Assembly (NCBI GenBank): GCA_023515745.1
Contig: JALECJ010000007.1
Coordinates: 1,410,612 to 1,474,611, forward strand
DNA length: 64,000 bases
From: Amoeboaphelidium protococcarum
Taxonomy: Eukaryota; Aphelidiomycota; Aphelidea
Direction of reading: 5' to 3'
In this document: one piece after another, positions 12,824 through 24,030 of the stretch
Position numbering within the stretch: position 1 is the first letter of the stretch
Layout of the letters: every line of letters starts with the position of its first letter
The notes under the pieces: generated by a model
Seen by the model: only the letters and a program-made list of their open reading frames with translations
Told to the model about the DNA's origin: nothing
Databases searched by the model: none
Position numbers and translations under genes: made by a program

Positions 12824-13522
12824 TCAAGTTTTGGCCATCCTCAATCTTCTCAACTCCATAAGAGTACTGTCATCGTACTTTGTAGATGATCCATAAGCCT
12901 TGTAGCCAAGCTTGAACCAACTAGCCAGATCGGCAATTAATGCGCACAAGTAGGCGGCAAAGGTGAAGAACTACCAAGTCATCAGCCAGTTGAATCTGTC
13001 ACAGTCAAAGCTAAAGCCGGCAGGACATTGATTTCCTCTGCTTGTACCAACACCAATGGAGTTAAGAAATACACTAAAGTAAATCAGCAATATTGCAGAA
13101 GACACCACATCAGCCACAGTTTCAATAATCAAGACGCGTACAGCATCAAAGCTCAACAACTTCGACATCAGACCATGTCCTTTTGTAGGACGACTTAGCC
13201 ACTTTAACACATACAAAAATGCCAGGCCCGCAGTAGAGAAAGTCATCAGCACACACAGAATAATCAAGCTCATGTTGGCAGCAAGTAGTCCATTGTCACG
13301 TAAGATTATTCGACTCACGACACCTGAGAAGCTCATCAAGAAAATAAGGCCAACAAACTGAACAAATCTCAGACTCAATCTCAACCATGTATATGACAAA
13401 TGATTATTATTCTGGGCAGCAATACTACTCAATGATGGCGAAGGTTGTGCAATCGATGCGCGACCTCCAGTTGTAAGAGCATTCAACTACTCATTCGACT
13501 TTGTCTTTTTAACTCCCTTCAT
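12824..13522 (-). CDS. MARVEL/SUR7-like four-helix membrane protein
   Basis: 232 aa, start ATG at 13520-13522 (MKGVKKTKSNEQLN). Four hydrophobic helices lie at about residues 50-70, 80-105, 132-155 and 182-205. The loop before the last helix reads CPAGFSFDCDRFNWLMTW. This is the Cys-containing loop followed by a Trp and an aromatic helix typical of fungal MARVEL and SUR7-type proteins. Such proteins sit in plasma-membrane domains or endosomes. The gene lies convergent to XK-like copy 2. The family call is by topology and the Cys loop only. Confidence 0.6.
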
Positions 13523-13863
13523 TCTCTTATAATCTTAGATGATTTGTACGCCAAATACTAAACAAAATAGTTTGCACGATATAAAAGTAAAAAAGTTGAT
13601 AAAAGGTAAATTAAAGTGCCTACTATAATAATCCGAAATTGTGAGATATTAATAGCCTCGCATCAGTACGCAAATGATCCAAACAAGGCAAACGCAGCTT
13701 TAAATCAGCCCGAGTTGAAACAACAGCGACAAACATGTCACAGTGAAACGCCTCTTTAACAGTTTCAACCCAAAATGGCAATACTGTAGAGACATTGAAA
13801 AATCTTTTTTATTCCTCAGTGTGTATACATACATTAAGCTAAACTTATTAGATAGAGGACATA
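13523..13863. other. Divergent intergenic region
   Basis: 341 bp between the MARVEL/SUR7-like gene and the NELF-A-like gene. It is AT-rich with a GATATAAAAG stretch near 13579. It presumably contains both promoters. No coding signal seen. Confidence 0.5.
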
Positions 13864-14436
13864 ATGCCTGGACTTTTACCTGCTCCCGAGTCGTTACTCA
13901 ATGCAATATTTCTGCACACAAACAAACTGGGATTTGAAGATCGCCAGACTATATTGCGCTTCTTGGGTGGTGAGGGATCTCCTTAGAGTCGTCGCCGGAG
14001 TAGAGAAGAGAGAGGCTCATAGTCGACATAACCATAATAATAAAACAACAACAGGAATGTTTCCTCTCAGACTATAACCACGCTTCCAGATGGAACTTTG
14101 AGAATGGAATTGACAGCACCCTTGAATATAGACGGTGTCTCTGCGGAAGTTGAGAATAATCCAGTGGTGTAAATACTGTTGCATGAGGAGCGCAGATAGG
14201 AAGAGAGACAGTCAGCATCCTCGAGAACTATAAACTCAGATGGCCAACTGGTTCCTGAATTCAAGACTTACACCATCCTGGATTAAATCATATTCGAGAT
14301 GGATTACAGCACCGGATGTTGGAGAAAGTTGAGAAGACGCGTTCGACTGAATGATAAAAAGCTGTAACAGAACGATGCTGGACATTAGCACTCTACTTCT
14401 ATCCAAGAGGTATTTGAAGAAGCAGTACAAAGATGA
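13864..14436 (+). CDS. NELF-A C-terminal-domain homologue
   Basis: 190 aa. The N-terminal half has LGFEDRQTILRFLGG (about residues 22-36) followed by a low-complexity basic and Gln/Asn segment. Further on it has FKTYTILDQIIFEMDYSTGCWRK split over about residues 128-150. Human NELF-A ends with the same two elements in the same order: a helix ending in xLILGFMAG, then VFEMNYATGQW. NELF-A is part of the complex that pauses RNA polymerase II. The rest of NELF-A (the HDLT domain) is absent, so this is a stand-alone C-terminal unit. On the opposite strand two open frames (14067-14463) are shadows of this gene. Confidence 0.65.
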
Positions 14437-14539
14437 ATGATTAGTTGAGTAAGTACAAAACATTTATTACGATTTTTATTCAGTATTTATTTCCATAGTA
14501 CAGTATACATGGCATCCGCTAATCATCAATTACTAATTA

Positions 14540-15454
14540 TCAACGCAACACAATTTCTTATAGTTCCGGATTGCAAAACCTGTAGAATATGTTTGCATTA
14601 TCCATCGAAACATTGGCAGTCAGTCTTGTAAATTATCTTCCATTATAACGAGTTGATCCATTGTCCTCACTTTGGTTACGTTCAGAAGTTGCGCGACTTC
14701 TTGACACTCTTACGCGATCAGACAGAGCAGATGCAAACTGATGCATAGGATCATCACTGATTATCATTTGCTCACCATCAGCGCCATAATTTTCAGCATC
14801 AACATTGTGGGATCCGGGTGATCCTTCTACATCGCCATGCTGTTAAACACTTACAAAGTCTTCTGAATAAATACTTTGAATGCGCATGCCATCACCAGTA
14901 GAATCTTCGGAGGTTATTGCATCATCTGCCATTAGATAATTGTCCGTTCCTGTTTCAATGGTAATATTATGATCTGTTATATTTCTGCTACTGCCACTGC
15001 TTTAAGTGCTTGTAATCATATCAAAGAGACGGTTTCTACGTGATCTCGGTGTCACACTGCTACTATTATTGCTATTTAGAGGGAACGTTATTAAAATACA
15101 AAGTGGCGTATCAATTAAAAAAGACAAGCAGTAATGGGTCTTTGTCACAACAAATGGCGATTCATGTTGGCCTCGACCTATTAATTCGGCAACCGCATGT
15201 GAATCATTCCAGTTCCATTCGGGCGGAAGCGTCTCTGATACGGCCAGTTGAATTTAACCTCTACTGTCAACTATCATGTTGATGAAAATTCTAAGAATAT
15301 CTGGAGCTCTAACTATTGGATAACTTAAATGGAGCCATTATTTTGAAGGGGAGTTTTAAGTAATAATAACGAACCAAGTTTGGTTTTGGATGCTCTACAA
15401 TGACACACGTGAAATTTAATATAGAATACCTACACCAAGATATTAATCATTCAT
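14540..15454 (-). CDS. Unidentified protein with hydrophobic N-terminal half
   Basis: 304 aa in one TGA-terminated frame, start ATG 15452-15454 (MNDQYLGVGIL). The N-terminal half is compact and rich in Trp, Pro and Ile (TWFVIITQ, APDILRIFINMIVD, PPEWNWNDSH, VVTKTHYCLSFLID). It looks like a folded domain rather than a membrane protein, although CLSFLIDTPLCILITFPL is strongly hydrophobic. The second half is Ser/Asn/Asp-rich and probably disordered. No family recognised. Many Gln codons are TAA or TAG, supporting real coding. Confidence 0.65.
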
Positions 15455-15527
15455 TACTTTTTCAAACAAACAAGCATCAATAAACATAGACCTAAAGTGA
15501 CAGCGTCAACTACTGTACCTTAATAGC

Positions 15528-16493
15528 TCAGTCCACCCTTCTATGACGTAGTTCAGTGTTGTCACGGAATAAGTTAGGGGGTGGGATTGGCTTACCATTC
15601 TCTGGAAAAGTCCAACCTTCTCTTTGCAATTGTGCCCGAAGGGTTGGAGACATGCCAGAAGATGATCCAACCGGACTGGTGCCTTGCGAAGTTCCAGCAC
15701 CAGAGGATGATCCTGCAGCACTAGTGCCCACGGTTGGCGCAGGAGCACTAATACCTGAAGAAGGCGCAGCAGGAGCGCTAGAGCCTTAAGATGATGATCC
15801 AGCACCAGGAGAACCACTATTTCCTGGAATTTGGAAATTTGGTGGTGGAATCGGGTCACCATTTGAAGGAAATTGCCAACCTTCTCTCTGCATTCGTTCC
15901 CGCATCGCTGGCAAAGCTCCATGAGTTTGCGGAGTTGACGGGCGCGGAAACTATGAATTTTCCGGTATGGACGGGAGAGGGCGCATGGGCTCCATTTTAA
16001 CTTTATTTCCATCTTGTCTCCGACGTTAGTGGTTATACCCAGGAACAGCAGCAGTCGGATAACCAGCATTCGCCGGAAGAGGCCTGCGATGTACCCTATG
16101 TCTTGGAGGATGATGTGCGGGGCCTTAACTACTGCCTGCACCCGAGCTACTACCGGCGCCCTAATTACTGCTGCCTGCACCCGAGCTACTACTGGCGCCC
16201 TAACTACTACTGGCGCCTGAGTCGCTAGGTGAATGACCAGGAATGGTACGTCCCGTACGTGGGGGAAGAGGTTGGTTTACGGGATTTTTGCCTGCACCCG
16301 AGCTACTACCGGGTTTACCATCGGAGGGGGGTCCTGGAGGTCGGCCTGAAGGTTTGTCACCCTAAAGAGTACGAGTGCCGGAAGCAGTAGGAGCTTTGGC
16401 CGGTTTCGCTGCAGCAGCTTTTCCACTACCTTGAGGTTGAGCGGCAGCTAGTGATAGCAAAGCGAGTAATTTCAATAACACTTGCAGCCTCAT
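15528..16493 (-). CDS. Secreted Ser/Gly/Pro-rich protein with REGW-PIPPPN repeats, paralogue A
   Basis: 321 aa. A clear signal peptide (MRLQVLLKLLALLSLAAAQ) is followed by Gly/Pro-rich sequence, repeated SSSGAGSS-type units and an Arg/His-rich patch. Two copies of a motif M/LQREGW-x-FP-x-NG-x-PIPPPN follow (about residues 192-215 and 281-304), the second near the C-terminus. The composition suggests an extracellular, extended protein such as a wall, adhesion or matrix component (inference). Paralogue B lies in the opposite orientation at 22182-23032 and shares all these elements. Ser-Gly clusters could be glycosylation or glycosaminoglycan-like sites. Confidence 0.75.
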
Positions 16494-17295
16494 TTGCTTA
16501 CTATACAATATATTCAATGGTTAATACAATAAACAAGATTTGTATAATGAAAAGAAAGCCCATCATTTCTGCGTTATACAGGTCAACTGATCATCCGGAA
16601 GTGTCAATTAGTGTACACGGATCACCAATCACGTTTTACCAAGCGAACGTGTAATTCGGTGAAATCTGATCACGCGTATTTGGTGTTATTTTGTAGATAA
16701 ATAATTTAGGGGGCATGTCGCTGCGCGCCATGCTACGGCTTTGGATTCATCCAGCTAATTTACTATGTACATAAATGGCGATTAGTTAGACTGATGATAT
16801 GAGTTACTGTATATATGTTTTAAACTTGTAAAGTTTACGCGACCCGACAGGTTCAGTTTTTGCATTGTGTTAAGAGCATAACGATAGAGGGGGCCAATGC
16901 TAAACGTTTCAACTGCGTTCGAAACTTCAGCAACTATACACTGATACTGTATTGCCTTAGATCATTTTCAATTACAACTTCAGTTACAGACGAGGCATGT
17001 GTCGTCTTGACTTTCTGTATAGTTTGATGATTCTTTAAACACGTTGGTAGCTGTATCAGATGTTCGCGCTCCTAGGCATAGTAGTTTCAGATTGACGAAG
17101 ACTTTCAGTACTGTATGTTAATCGTTTGAGTGAAGCATTAGTTGGCAAAGAGCGGAAATGCATGACTGTTCTATTGTACTATAATTAACTCATGTCGGGC
17201 CGTATTAGTGGGACGATCTAAAACGCGATTTAGGTTGAGCTTATGGTTGAGTTCGGTATGTTCTGGACCATTTATTCATTTCCATTACGGCAGCT
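16494..17295. other. Gene-poor stretch
   Basis: 802 bp with no convincing gene on either strand. Open frames here are short and lack homology. An ACGCGT site lies near 16669 and a related TTTACGCGACC near 16835. Part of it must be the promoter of paralogue A. Confidence 0.5.
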
Positions 17296-17742
17296 ATGAA
17301 TATACTCATAACACTGCACGGCATATTGTCAACCTTGATTTCGAACTTCTCGAATGCATGTAGCTGCAGAATTTGCTCCGCGAATTCGTTGTACCCACAG
17401 AAAAGTAATGGCACGTTTAAATCCTACGATTATTACAATCAACAAATTACTAAGCACTTTGAAGTTAATGCGTCTGCGCCCAAATCTTAATTGGTGTAAT
17501 TAAATGCTTCTGGCACTAGGAGATTGAAATTCTTAATCATCGTGCAAGTTATAAGGAAATCACGTGGAGACCCATACTCACAGGCGTTTCAACTCAAATT
17601 ACATCATGTTCAAGATTACTTTCACAAGCCAATTTTTAATGGTAGCGTTAATTGCAAATCACGTCAGGATTGTCAGAAGCTATCATCATCAAGCTACAAT
17701 ATAGACCAAGGGCGTTTATTAATGACAAAGTGCTAAGAGTGA
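17296..17742 (+). CDS. Candidate small secreted Cys-containing protein
   Basis: 148 aa between an ATG at 17296 and TGA at 17740-17742, with three internal TAA codons read as Gln. The N-terminus MNILITLHGILSTLISNFSNACS is signal-peptide-like. The mature part has six Cys and N-glycosylation sites (NGT, NAS, NGS). Under a code with one stop codon, a frame this long arises fairly often by chance. The support is therefore the signal peptide plus composition only. There is no recognisable family. Confidence 0.35.
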
Positions 17743-18003
17743 TTGGGCTCTTTTGAGCGGTTATAGCACCAGCGTAAACGTGCTGTGAAGGCGCTTATCT
17801 TTTCTTTTACAGGCGGCTATAATGCAATGTGTACACTTTAGCCATTTGTCGCGTGCTTGTGGGTCAAACGAGAATCGGCACAGCATTGTGCTCTTTTTGT
17901 TGCAGATTTTTGATCATGGCAATAAAGCTAGCTTCTTAGCACATGCTTATCACGTAATTGCTCGTGGCATATTAAATTCGTAGCCTCAAGACTTATAACC
18001 AAA

Positions 18004-18273
18004 ATGACAAGTGCAACTGCTGAAGATATACAATTTAAATTGGTTGTATTTTTGAAGAAATCAAGAAGTGTTGTACCGTCAGTTACCAAGCCCAGTTCAA
18101 GGTGCACTCAATTCTATAAACGAATCGATATCACGCAATCTCAGCTACAATTTTAAGTAAAAAAGCAGTGCACTTAACTGTATAAACTATACTGGTAAAC
18201 TTAGAGCTTGACGAAGAAAAGAAAACTTTTACAATCAGACTAAAAAAATCGGTGTAACGTTAAATAAGCGTGA
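18004..18273 (+). CDS. Weak candidate ORF in gene-poor stretch
   Basis: 89 aa, Lys/Gln/Ser-rich (MTSATAEDIQFKLVVFLKK at the start), ending at TGA 18271-18273. There is no signal peptide and no family. It is listed only because it is the longest ATG-started frame between 17.75 and 18.9 kb. Chance occurrence is quite possible. Confidence 0.2.
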
Positions 18274-18891
18274 CATGTTATGCGAAACTCAATTGGCTAA
18301 TGAACTTAAAATTTGTGTGACCGCGTGAGTTTACAGACAGACAAACGGAATTAAACGGGGGTAATACTTTGGATGAATTGGATGAATCCAAAGAACAATA
18401 GGTTGATGTTGTTGATGTAAACTATGAATAAATCAGTAATGTCGTAAAACTGGGTATTTATTGTTCACTGAGAAGAAAACCATGCAAATGGTATCGTCGC
18501 TTAAGATTCACAAGATTTGCGCTCAACAGATGTCATGTGAAGGAATATATATATTTCAAGGCATTCAATCCATACATATGCAACAGTATGGTTTGCCCTG
18601 TACTGAATAAAATATAGTTAAAGTAAAAATATAGTATATAGCACGTTGCTAGATCTAAGACACATCTCGAGAGGCAGCAATATCGAGTATAACATCAGAA
18701 GCGTTCATGCACCCAGGAATATAAAACTATTGTTTCTTCAAAATGTATATCAGGTAAAGTAAAAATGTACTAAAATTCTATGATGAAGCTATTTCGCAAT
18801 TCAGAATGCTATCTTGCATCATGACTCAAATAACTTCAACCCATTGGTAAATCCATCTTGCAGCGACCAACAGGATATACTGCAGGAAATA
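18274..18891. other. Gene-poor stretch
   Basis: 618 AT-rich bases with no credible gene. It contains scattered AT runs such as ATATATAT near 18548 and the 3' flank of the secreted protein gene that follows on the minus strand. Confidence 0.5.
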
Positions 18892-19764
18892 TCATTGCTT
18901 AGAGTGACGAACATGGGCTAAATAGAGCAATTTCTTAATCTGATTATACTCCAATTATTCCGAATCCATTATAGTATTGGAAACTATCGCATCAGGTATA
19001 ACGCGTGAGTGGACTATCAGATTCTTCAAAGTATAAAATTGATTATGGGCATGCTGCGCTATATAATCATACTACTCTTTTGTCAACTTTGAGGCCAAAA
19101 ATTTCAGAATGGGATCGCATTAAGATTCGTTGGCAGCTTAGAAAAGTTACAGATTGTAATTTATACTAGGCAGATTCTAATGCTTCTATAAAGCACGAAA
19201 TACATCAGAGCTGCATTCATGAGCTGCTTCTTATGACCAACGAAAATCATTCAACTAGATCTGAGGAAACTCCTCTGCAATGACAGCCAATGAAGGTACA
19301 TCGTCTTTGTTAATAGCAAGTCTCACAAGGCTTTCTTACTGCTGACCAAGACGCCAACTACCTTTGGTCTTTTGAATATAATCTCTCAAAATCAGAGGGG
19401 AGCAAGCACTATCGATAATGAACTCAGCTACTTAATATTCTTGCGGCCCATTCCAGGGCTAAAATGCACTTTTAAATTTAGAATATAGCTCATGCACCCT
19501 CTTCTCCACCGGTCCACCCAAATCAGGATACATCCTTTAAAACTATTGGGCGTGACCGTCCCAAGCGGTTTTCAATTGATGAACGTTATTGTATAATTCA
19601 TCGAATGTCTAAGCAGATTTTGCACCGAGAAATTCGCAATTACTACCTTCTAACCACTATTTGATATGGCCTAGACTATTTTAGTCACGAGATTCAGTCA
19701 TGAATGGCCAGCTTGACGCACTAGCACCGACGACGAATATTAGAAATGCAATCAGAATACCCAT
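18892..19764 (-). CDS. Secreted protein of unknown function
   Basis: 290 aa, starting MGILIAFLIFVVGASAS, a standard signal peptide, with the mature chain from about residue 18. The rest is soluble and helical, with several Trp and Cys (LEGSNCEFLGAKSAQTFDEL, AFQPWNGPQEYQVAEF, SSDVFRALQKHQNLP). Many Gln are encoded by TAA or TAG, which supports coding. No family recognised. It is isolated between two gene-poor stretches. Confidence 0.65.
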
Positions 19765-20126
19765 TTTTTACGCGCTCACTGCACTGTCTATTTCTATTAA
19801 TTTAGAGATATTTAGGGGAAAAGAGACTGGAGGATGATGATTAAGAAGTAAACTTAATTTCTAAAATCAAGGGGGCATGGGTGTAACTTCATGGTAAATT
19901 CACGAGTTCCGTGTCGCGTGGATTTGGACTGGCGCCAATCATACCTCTGCTGAGCGATCGCAGGTGAACTGGCGGCTTGATGCTAGAAGGACCACTTACT
20001 TTAGCTAAACCTCATATTATGGTGCGCATCAAAAATAGTTTGTATCGTCAATCTTCGTGTGAGTTCGAAAAATAAATTGAAATAGCTGTCCGCAAAGATG
20101 ATAGTTTTCCGCTAATCAATAATATT
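19765..20126. other. Intergenic region
   Basis: 362 bp with no gene. It contains the upstream region of the secreted protein, with an ACGCG element close to its start codon, and the 3' flank of the DGAT1 gene. Confidence 0.5.
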
Positions 20127-21803
20127 TCATTATTACTACAATAGCTCAGGATGCTCGCGCATATACCACGCGCGATAGTATAACAATACAATCAGAGGTT
20201 GACCAACAACACAGAAGCTCAGCCAGAAGATAATATTACCCAGATAAGTCTTTTGCTTTCTCATGCCCATATCTGCTGTATTCATTTCTCCATTCACTTT
20301 CAATTAATCCATATTACTGTCAATACTACCTCTGGCACTGCCACCAACAGGAGATACTTAAGAATTCTAAGATGATGGCTCGGAATAACCAAAATACTAC
20401 CAGACACCTTCAACTTCAATCTACTTCACCACCTCGGTAAGCCAAATTAGAGGCACCTGCATAAACATGCCCCAAAACGCCCACATTGCACCCTTCTGCT
20501 CTTTATTGTAACCAAGCAGAGCATCAACGCCAACCTTGAGGGGAACACCGACGAGAATCTCATGAGCCGCAGCACTGATAAAGAAGGCAATGAGATACGA
20601 CGCCCACCTGGAAAATCCGCGCGCCTTCATGGGTTAATCAATATGCCTTTTTACCCAATTATAAACAGGAATGTTCCACAATCTCCAATACTCGGCGATA
20701 GTGGTAGCATTCCACCACGGACGATAGAATTGCCTATCACCAAATCTCAGCAACTCTGCCCATAGATTGAGGTAAGAATGAAAGATTACATAGAACATTA
20801 GTAACCAGATGATGATACTTGGGACACTCAACTTGAGAATACGTTCAAGCATAGTAAGTACAGTTCTGATACCACTTTATGCGCCTAGCTCTGATCCACT
20901 ACCGAGCTTATGAAGTATAGTGGAAGTCTTCAATCTGATTGCATTCTCCAGAATAGGCCGAGAGTATTGCTCGAATAGGACCCACATTATAGTCAGGTAC
21001 ACGCAACATTCCACAAATCTCTTCAAGACAAACCACCACCTAATCGTGGCAGATCTAGGATACGATGGCTGATAGCATAGAGTTGGTGCACATGCAAAGT
21101 AGAGAACATTCCCCAGAGTGAGGTTATCCGGATACTAGACGTCATATTCACTCTAAACACTCGTCTCATCATCACCACGGCAAGCTAGAGTTCTCAATTC
21201 AGAATTCACAAGCACAAAGCTCAGACACTTCAACAGAGTAACCATTGCAAACGTACAAGGTACATTACCAACTAGAGGGGAATCGATGTGTAAGTATGTC
21301 AGTGTCAGCGATGCACAAAACATTGCACTCAAATTCAGCACGTGCAGCGTCATCCACCACCAGCCCCATGATGCTGCTCGAGACTACTAGCCAGTGTAAG
21401 AGCTCTGAAAGCGGGCAGCTGTCTACTCTATAAACAACGTGAGATAGGCGCTACCGAATATAACGGCCAATATGAACGAACAGTAGCTAACATCACTCGC
21501 TGAGAATATCTATAAGTATGAAGACAAGCTACTAGACCCGCTCACAATAAATCCATATTTGAGATAATTCTCAATCACCAGTCTGAGATTAGATGCCACT
21601 AGAAGAATCAGGGCCAAGTTCTAGAATCCAGTGAAATCCAAGGGGTAGTCAGCGCTGAGAGGAGATGGAGCGACTTGGCTGTGTGCCATTCTGCTATGGA
21701 TCGGCACCGACTGGCCACTATTATAATCGCCATTTGCCTACTTGGGTGAATGCTTACCCTTTCCACTATTAGACGTCTTTCTACGTCTGAGTGAAGTGCT
21801 CAT
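20127..21803 (-). CDS. DGAT1: Diacylglycerol/sterol O-acyltransferase (MBOAT, DGAT1/SOAT type)
   Basis: 558 aa with about nine membrane helices after a basic, Ser-rich N-terminus. The acyl-CoA motif appears as FYRPWWNATTIAEYWRLWN (about residues 357-375; the family has FYxDWWN). The catalytic His is in AAHEILVGVPL (about residue 412). The enzyme makes triacylglycerol from acyl-CoA and diacylglycerol in the ER; sterol acyltransferases share the fold. The Pro-Trp-Trp-Asn version and the overall layout look closer to DGAT1, but SOAT cannot be excluded. The patatin lipase of the opposite pathway lies 2 kb away at 24031-25980. Confidence 0.88.
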
Positions 21804-22181
21804 GATGATCCTTGCAAATTTGTTGATTTTGTTTTAAAGAGAAAAATTCAATTGTTTTGACGTGCTGAAGAGAAATCATTGATGGATGGATGAATGAACG
21901 ACATCGTCTTTAAATTTAAGCGGGCGCGTCGGCTAATAATTAAATCACATTCCCCTTGTATGACAATAGTGTGTACTACATGGGTGATTAAAACAAAAAT
22001 GCCGCTGATGGTAGAGTGTGCGTTTGAAGATAAGTCACACGCTGTACAGTGATTGGTGAGTTGCTGCTCTGACATCGTACAAATCTGTACTCTTTGTAGC
22101 CCTGAAGATTGATTGATGATCTGGTGTTCTCTTCTCCTGTCACAAAATCTCAAATTTACCACTGTATCCATAAATATCCAA
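21804..22181. other. Divergent promoter region
   Basis: 378 bp between DGAT1 and secreted paralogue B. An ATG-started frame on the minus strand (21848-22213) has no homology and overlaps the paralogue B signal peptide, so it is treated as spurious. Confidence 0.5.
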
Positions 22182-23032
22182 ATGAGACTGCAGATTGTGA
22201 TTTTGATGCTCACATTGCTTGCGCTGGCTGTCGCTTAATCTAACGCTAATAAGAAAAAGACTCCCCCTCCTGCTAAACCAAAAGCTTCTACTCCTCCTGC
22301 TAAACCAAAAGCTTCTACTCCTCCGGCTAAACCAAAAGCACCTACACCTCCTGCTCAACCTCAGAAATTTGCTGTTTCCATACCCGTGGTCTAAAGTCTC
22401 CTAATGGACAATTTCCGGACTAGTCTGCAGCCCCTTCCAATTACGGGTCGGGCCCAGGTAGTAGTAGCTCTGGCGCCAGTAGTAGTTAAGGTCCCGCGCC
22501 GCGTCATCGACGCAGACATAGGCAACATCCCAGGCCTGGAACTGCTGCTCCTCCTGGTTATAACCAGCACTATCGGAGACGAGATGGGAGAGTTGTTCCG
22601 TTACGACGTATGAGAATTCCTGATACGATTCCTGAAAATCCTCCACCTGCAGGCATTCCTCCAGCGGTCTAGGCTAAATTGAGACAGGAAGGATGGTAAA
22701 TTCCTGTAAATGGAAACCCGATACCACCACCTAATTTTCAACTTCCAGGGAATGGCGGTTCCTCTGGTGCTGGATCTTCCCAGGGCGCTAGTTCTTCCGG
22801 GTCTTCTTAAGGCATTAGTGCTCCGTCTCCTAACGTGGGCACTAATGCTGCAGGATCATCCTCGGGTGCTGGATCTTCCCGCGGCACCAGCCCTGTTGGG
22901 TCCTCCTCCGGCATGCCTCTAAGAGTTCGGGCGCAATTACAAAGAGAAGGCTGGACATTTCCAGAAAATGGTATGCCGATTCCACCCCCTAACTTATTCT
23001 CTGATAGGACTGAACTTCGAAGAATGGACTGA
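22182..23032 (+). CDS. Secreted Ser/Gly/Pro-rich protein with REGW-PIPPPN repeats, paralogue B (spliced or frameshifted)
   Basis: The signal peptide (MRLQIVILMLTLLALAVAQ) and a Lys/Pro-rich part lie in one frame. From about 22424 the homology to paralogue A continues in another frame to TGA 23030-23032. That part has SSSGASSSQG units, an Arg/His patch, KLRQEGWQIPVNGNPIPPPN and QREGWTFPENGMPIPPPN. The two frames can be joined by a short GT-AG intron ending at 22423, or by a one-base error. With a 50-nt intron (22374-22423) the protein is about 266 aa. Three 27-base repeats (PAKPKASTP) sit before the junction. It is inverted relative to paralogue A. Confidence 0.65.
22269..22349 (+). repeat. 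Three 27-bp tandem repeats coding PAKPKASTP
   Basis: Three in-frame copies, the first two nearly identical and the third with four changes, lie just after the signal peptide of secreted paralogue B. Paralogue A has only a remnant (AKPAKAP), so the repeat expanded in this copy. Confidence 0.85.
22374..22423 (+). other. Possible short intron in secreted paralogue B
   Basis: GT at 22374 and AG at 22422-22423 give 50 nt, with CTAAT inside as a branch-site candidate. GT at 22386 or 22389 gives 38 or 35 nt with the same frame result. All connect the signal-peptide frame to the homologous downstream frame. The donors are weaker than the GTAAGT seen elsewhere, so an indel is also possible. Confidence 0.35.
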
Positions 23033-23248
23033 TCCTCTCTATAATAGTTGAGACTATTACTTCATGTTTACGCGTAATGATGTTTTAAATTGTAAAATGC
23101 TTTAATTTAATGCTTTTTCTACAAGTAATTCAATTTTGACGAGTTCTGGCCTTGCCTTTTTCATTGTTCAAAATATTAAGATACTTTAAAATCCATTCCG
23201 TCATAGACTGATCCTTCAGTCAATTTGAATAATATTGATATATACAAC

Positions 23249-23926
23249 ATGTCTGCTACTACTCACTGGGTTCCGCTTGAGAGTAATCCTGAAGTTTTTA
23301 CAAAGCTGACCCGCGATTTAACTGGGACCGACAGTTACGAATGGATTGATATATATACTTTGGATGAAGATGTCGCTGATCTGTGTGCGTTGATATTCTT
23401 GTATGATGTCAGCGATGATGAAGAGCCTGCATCTGATGTACGAAGTTAAGGAACCAATAATAACAGCCATTAAGATGTTCCGTACTATATGTATTAGACT
23501 GTGGGAAATGCTTGTGGAACTGTAGCCTTGGTGCACACATTGATAAATTAAAGCGAACTAATCTAAAATTAGAACGAGTCTGTGATTAAGCGCTTCCACT
23601 AGGAAACTTTATCCATGACATGGTCAGAAAGAGCTGCTAGATTCGAGCATAGTTTAGATATCTCTAATATCCACAACAAATACGCGAGAGAAGGATAGAC
23701 TGAGGCACCTGATGCTGATGCTGATATATCGCTGCATTTTGTCGCTTTTGTACCCATATCTGACACCATCTGGCAGTTGGATGGGCGTAATAAAAGTGGG
23801 CCATTTAAATGTGGCAGTGTTGGAGGATCTTTTATGCTTTCCTCTGCGGCAGTTATTAAAGAGACCTTGATCAGTAAATCTGGATATTCATTCTCCCTCC
23901 TTGGTTTAATACGTAAGAAATAGTGA
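23249..23926 (+). CDS. Ubiquitin C-terminal hydrolase, UCH-L1/L3/YUH1 family
   Basis: 225 aa, matching the 220-240 aa of UCHL1, UCHL3 and yeast YUH1. All catalytic elements are visible: the oxyanion Gln in QTVGNACGTVALVH with the nucleophile Cys (about residue 87), the His in HFVAFVP (about 161) and the Asp in WQLDGRNKSGP (about 176). The N-terminus WVPLESNPEVFTKL is the family's usual start. The C-terminal Ala/Val/Ile helices follow. It removes small adducts from ubiquitin or NEDD8 in the cytosol. The Gln in the oxyanion hole and several others depend on reading TAG or TAA as Gln. Confidence 0.93.
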
Positions 23927-24030
23927 TGATTATCAGCATGGTACCTGACTTCAATGATTATAAATTTGTGAAAATACTTTTTTATTGCATGAATAAATTT
24001 CATATATTTCCAACAATCACTAACTAGCAC

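Noticed and set aside
14067-14463. Two minus-strand frames, one with a signal-peptide-like start
   Set aside because: They break at a TGA and need an odd junction, while the plus strand is one continuous frame with NELF-A similarity.
21848-22213. 121-codon minus-strand frame
   Set aside because: No homology, no TAA/TAG codons, and it overlaps the signal peptide of secreted paralogue B.
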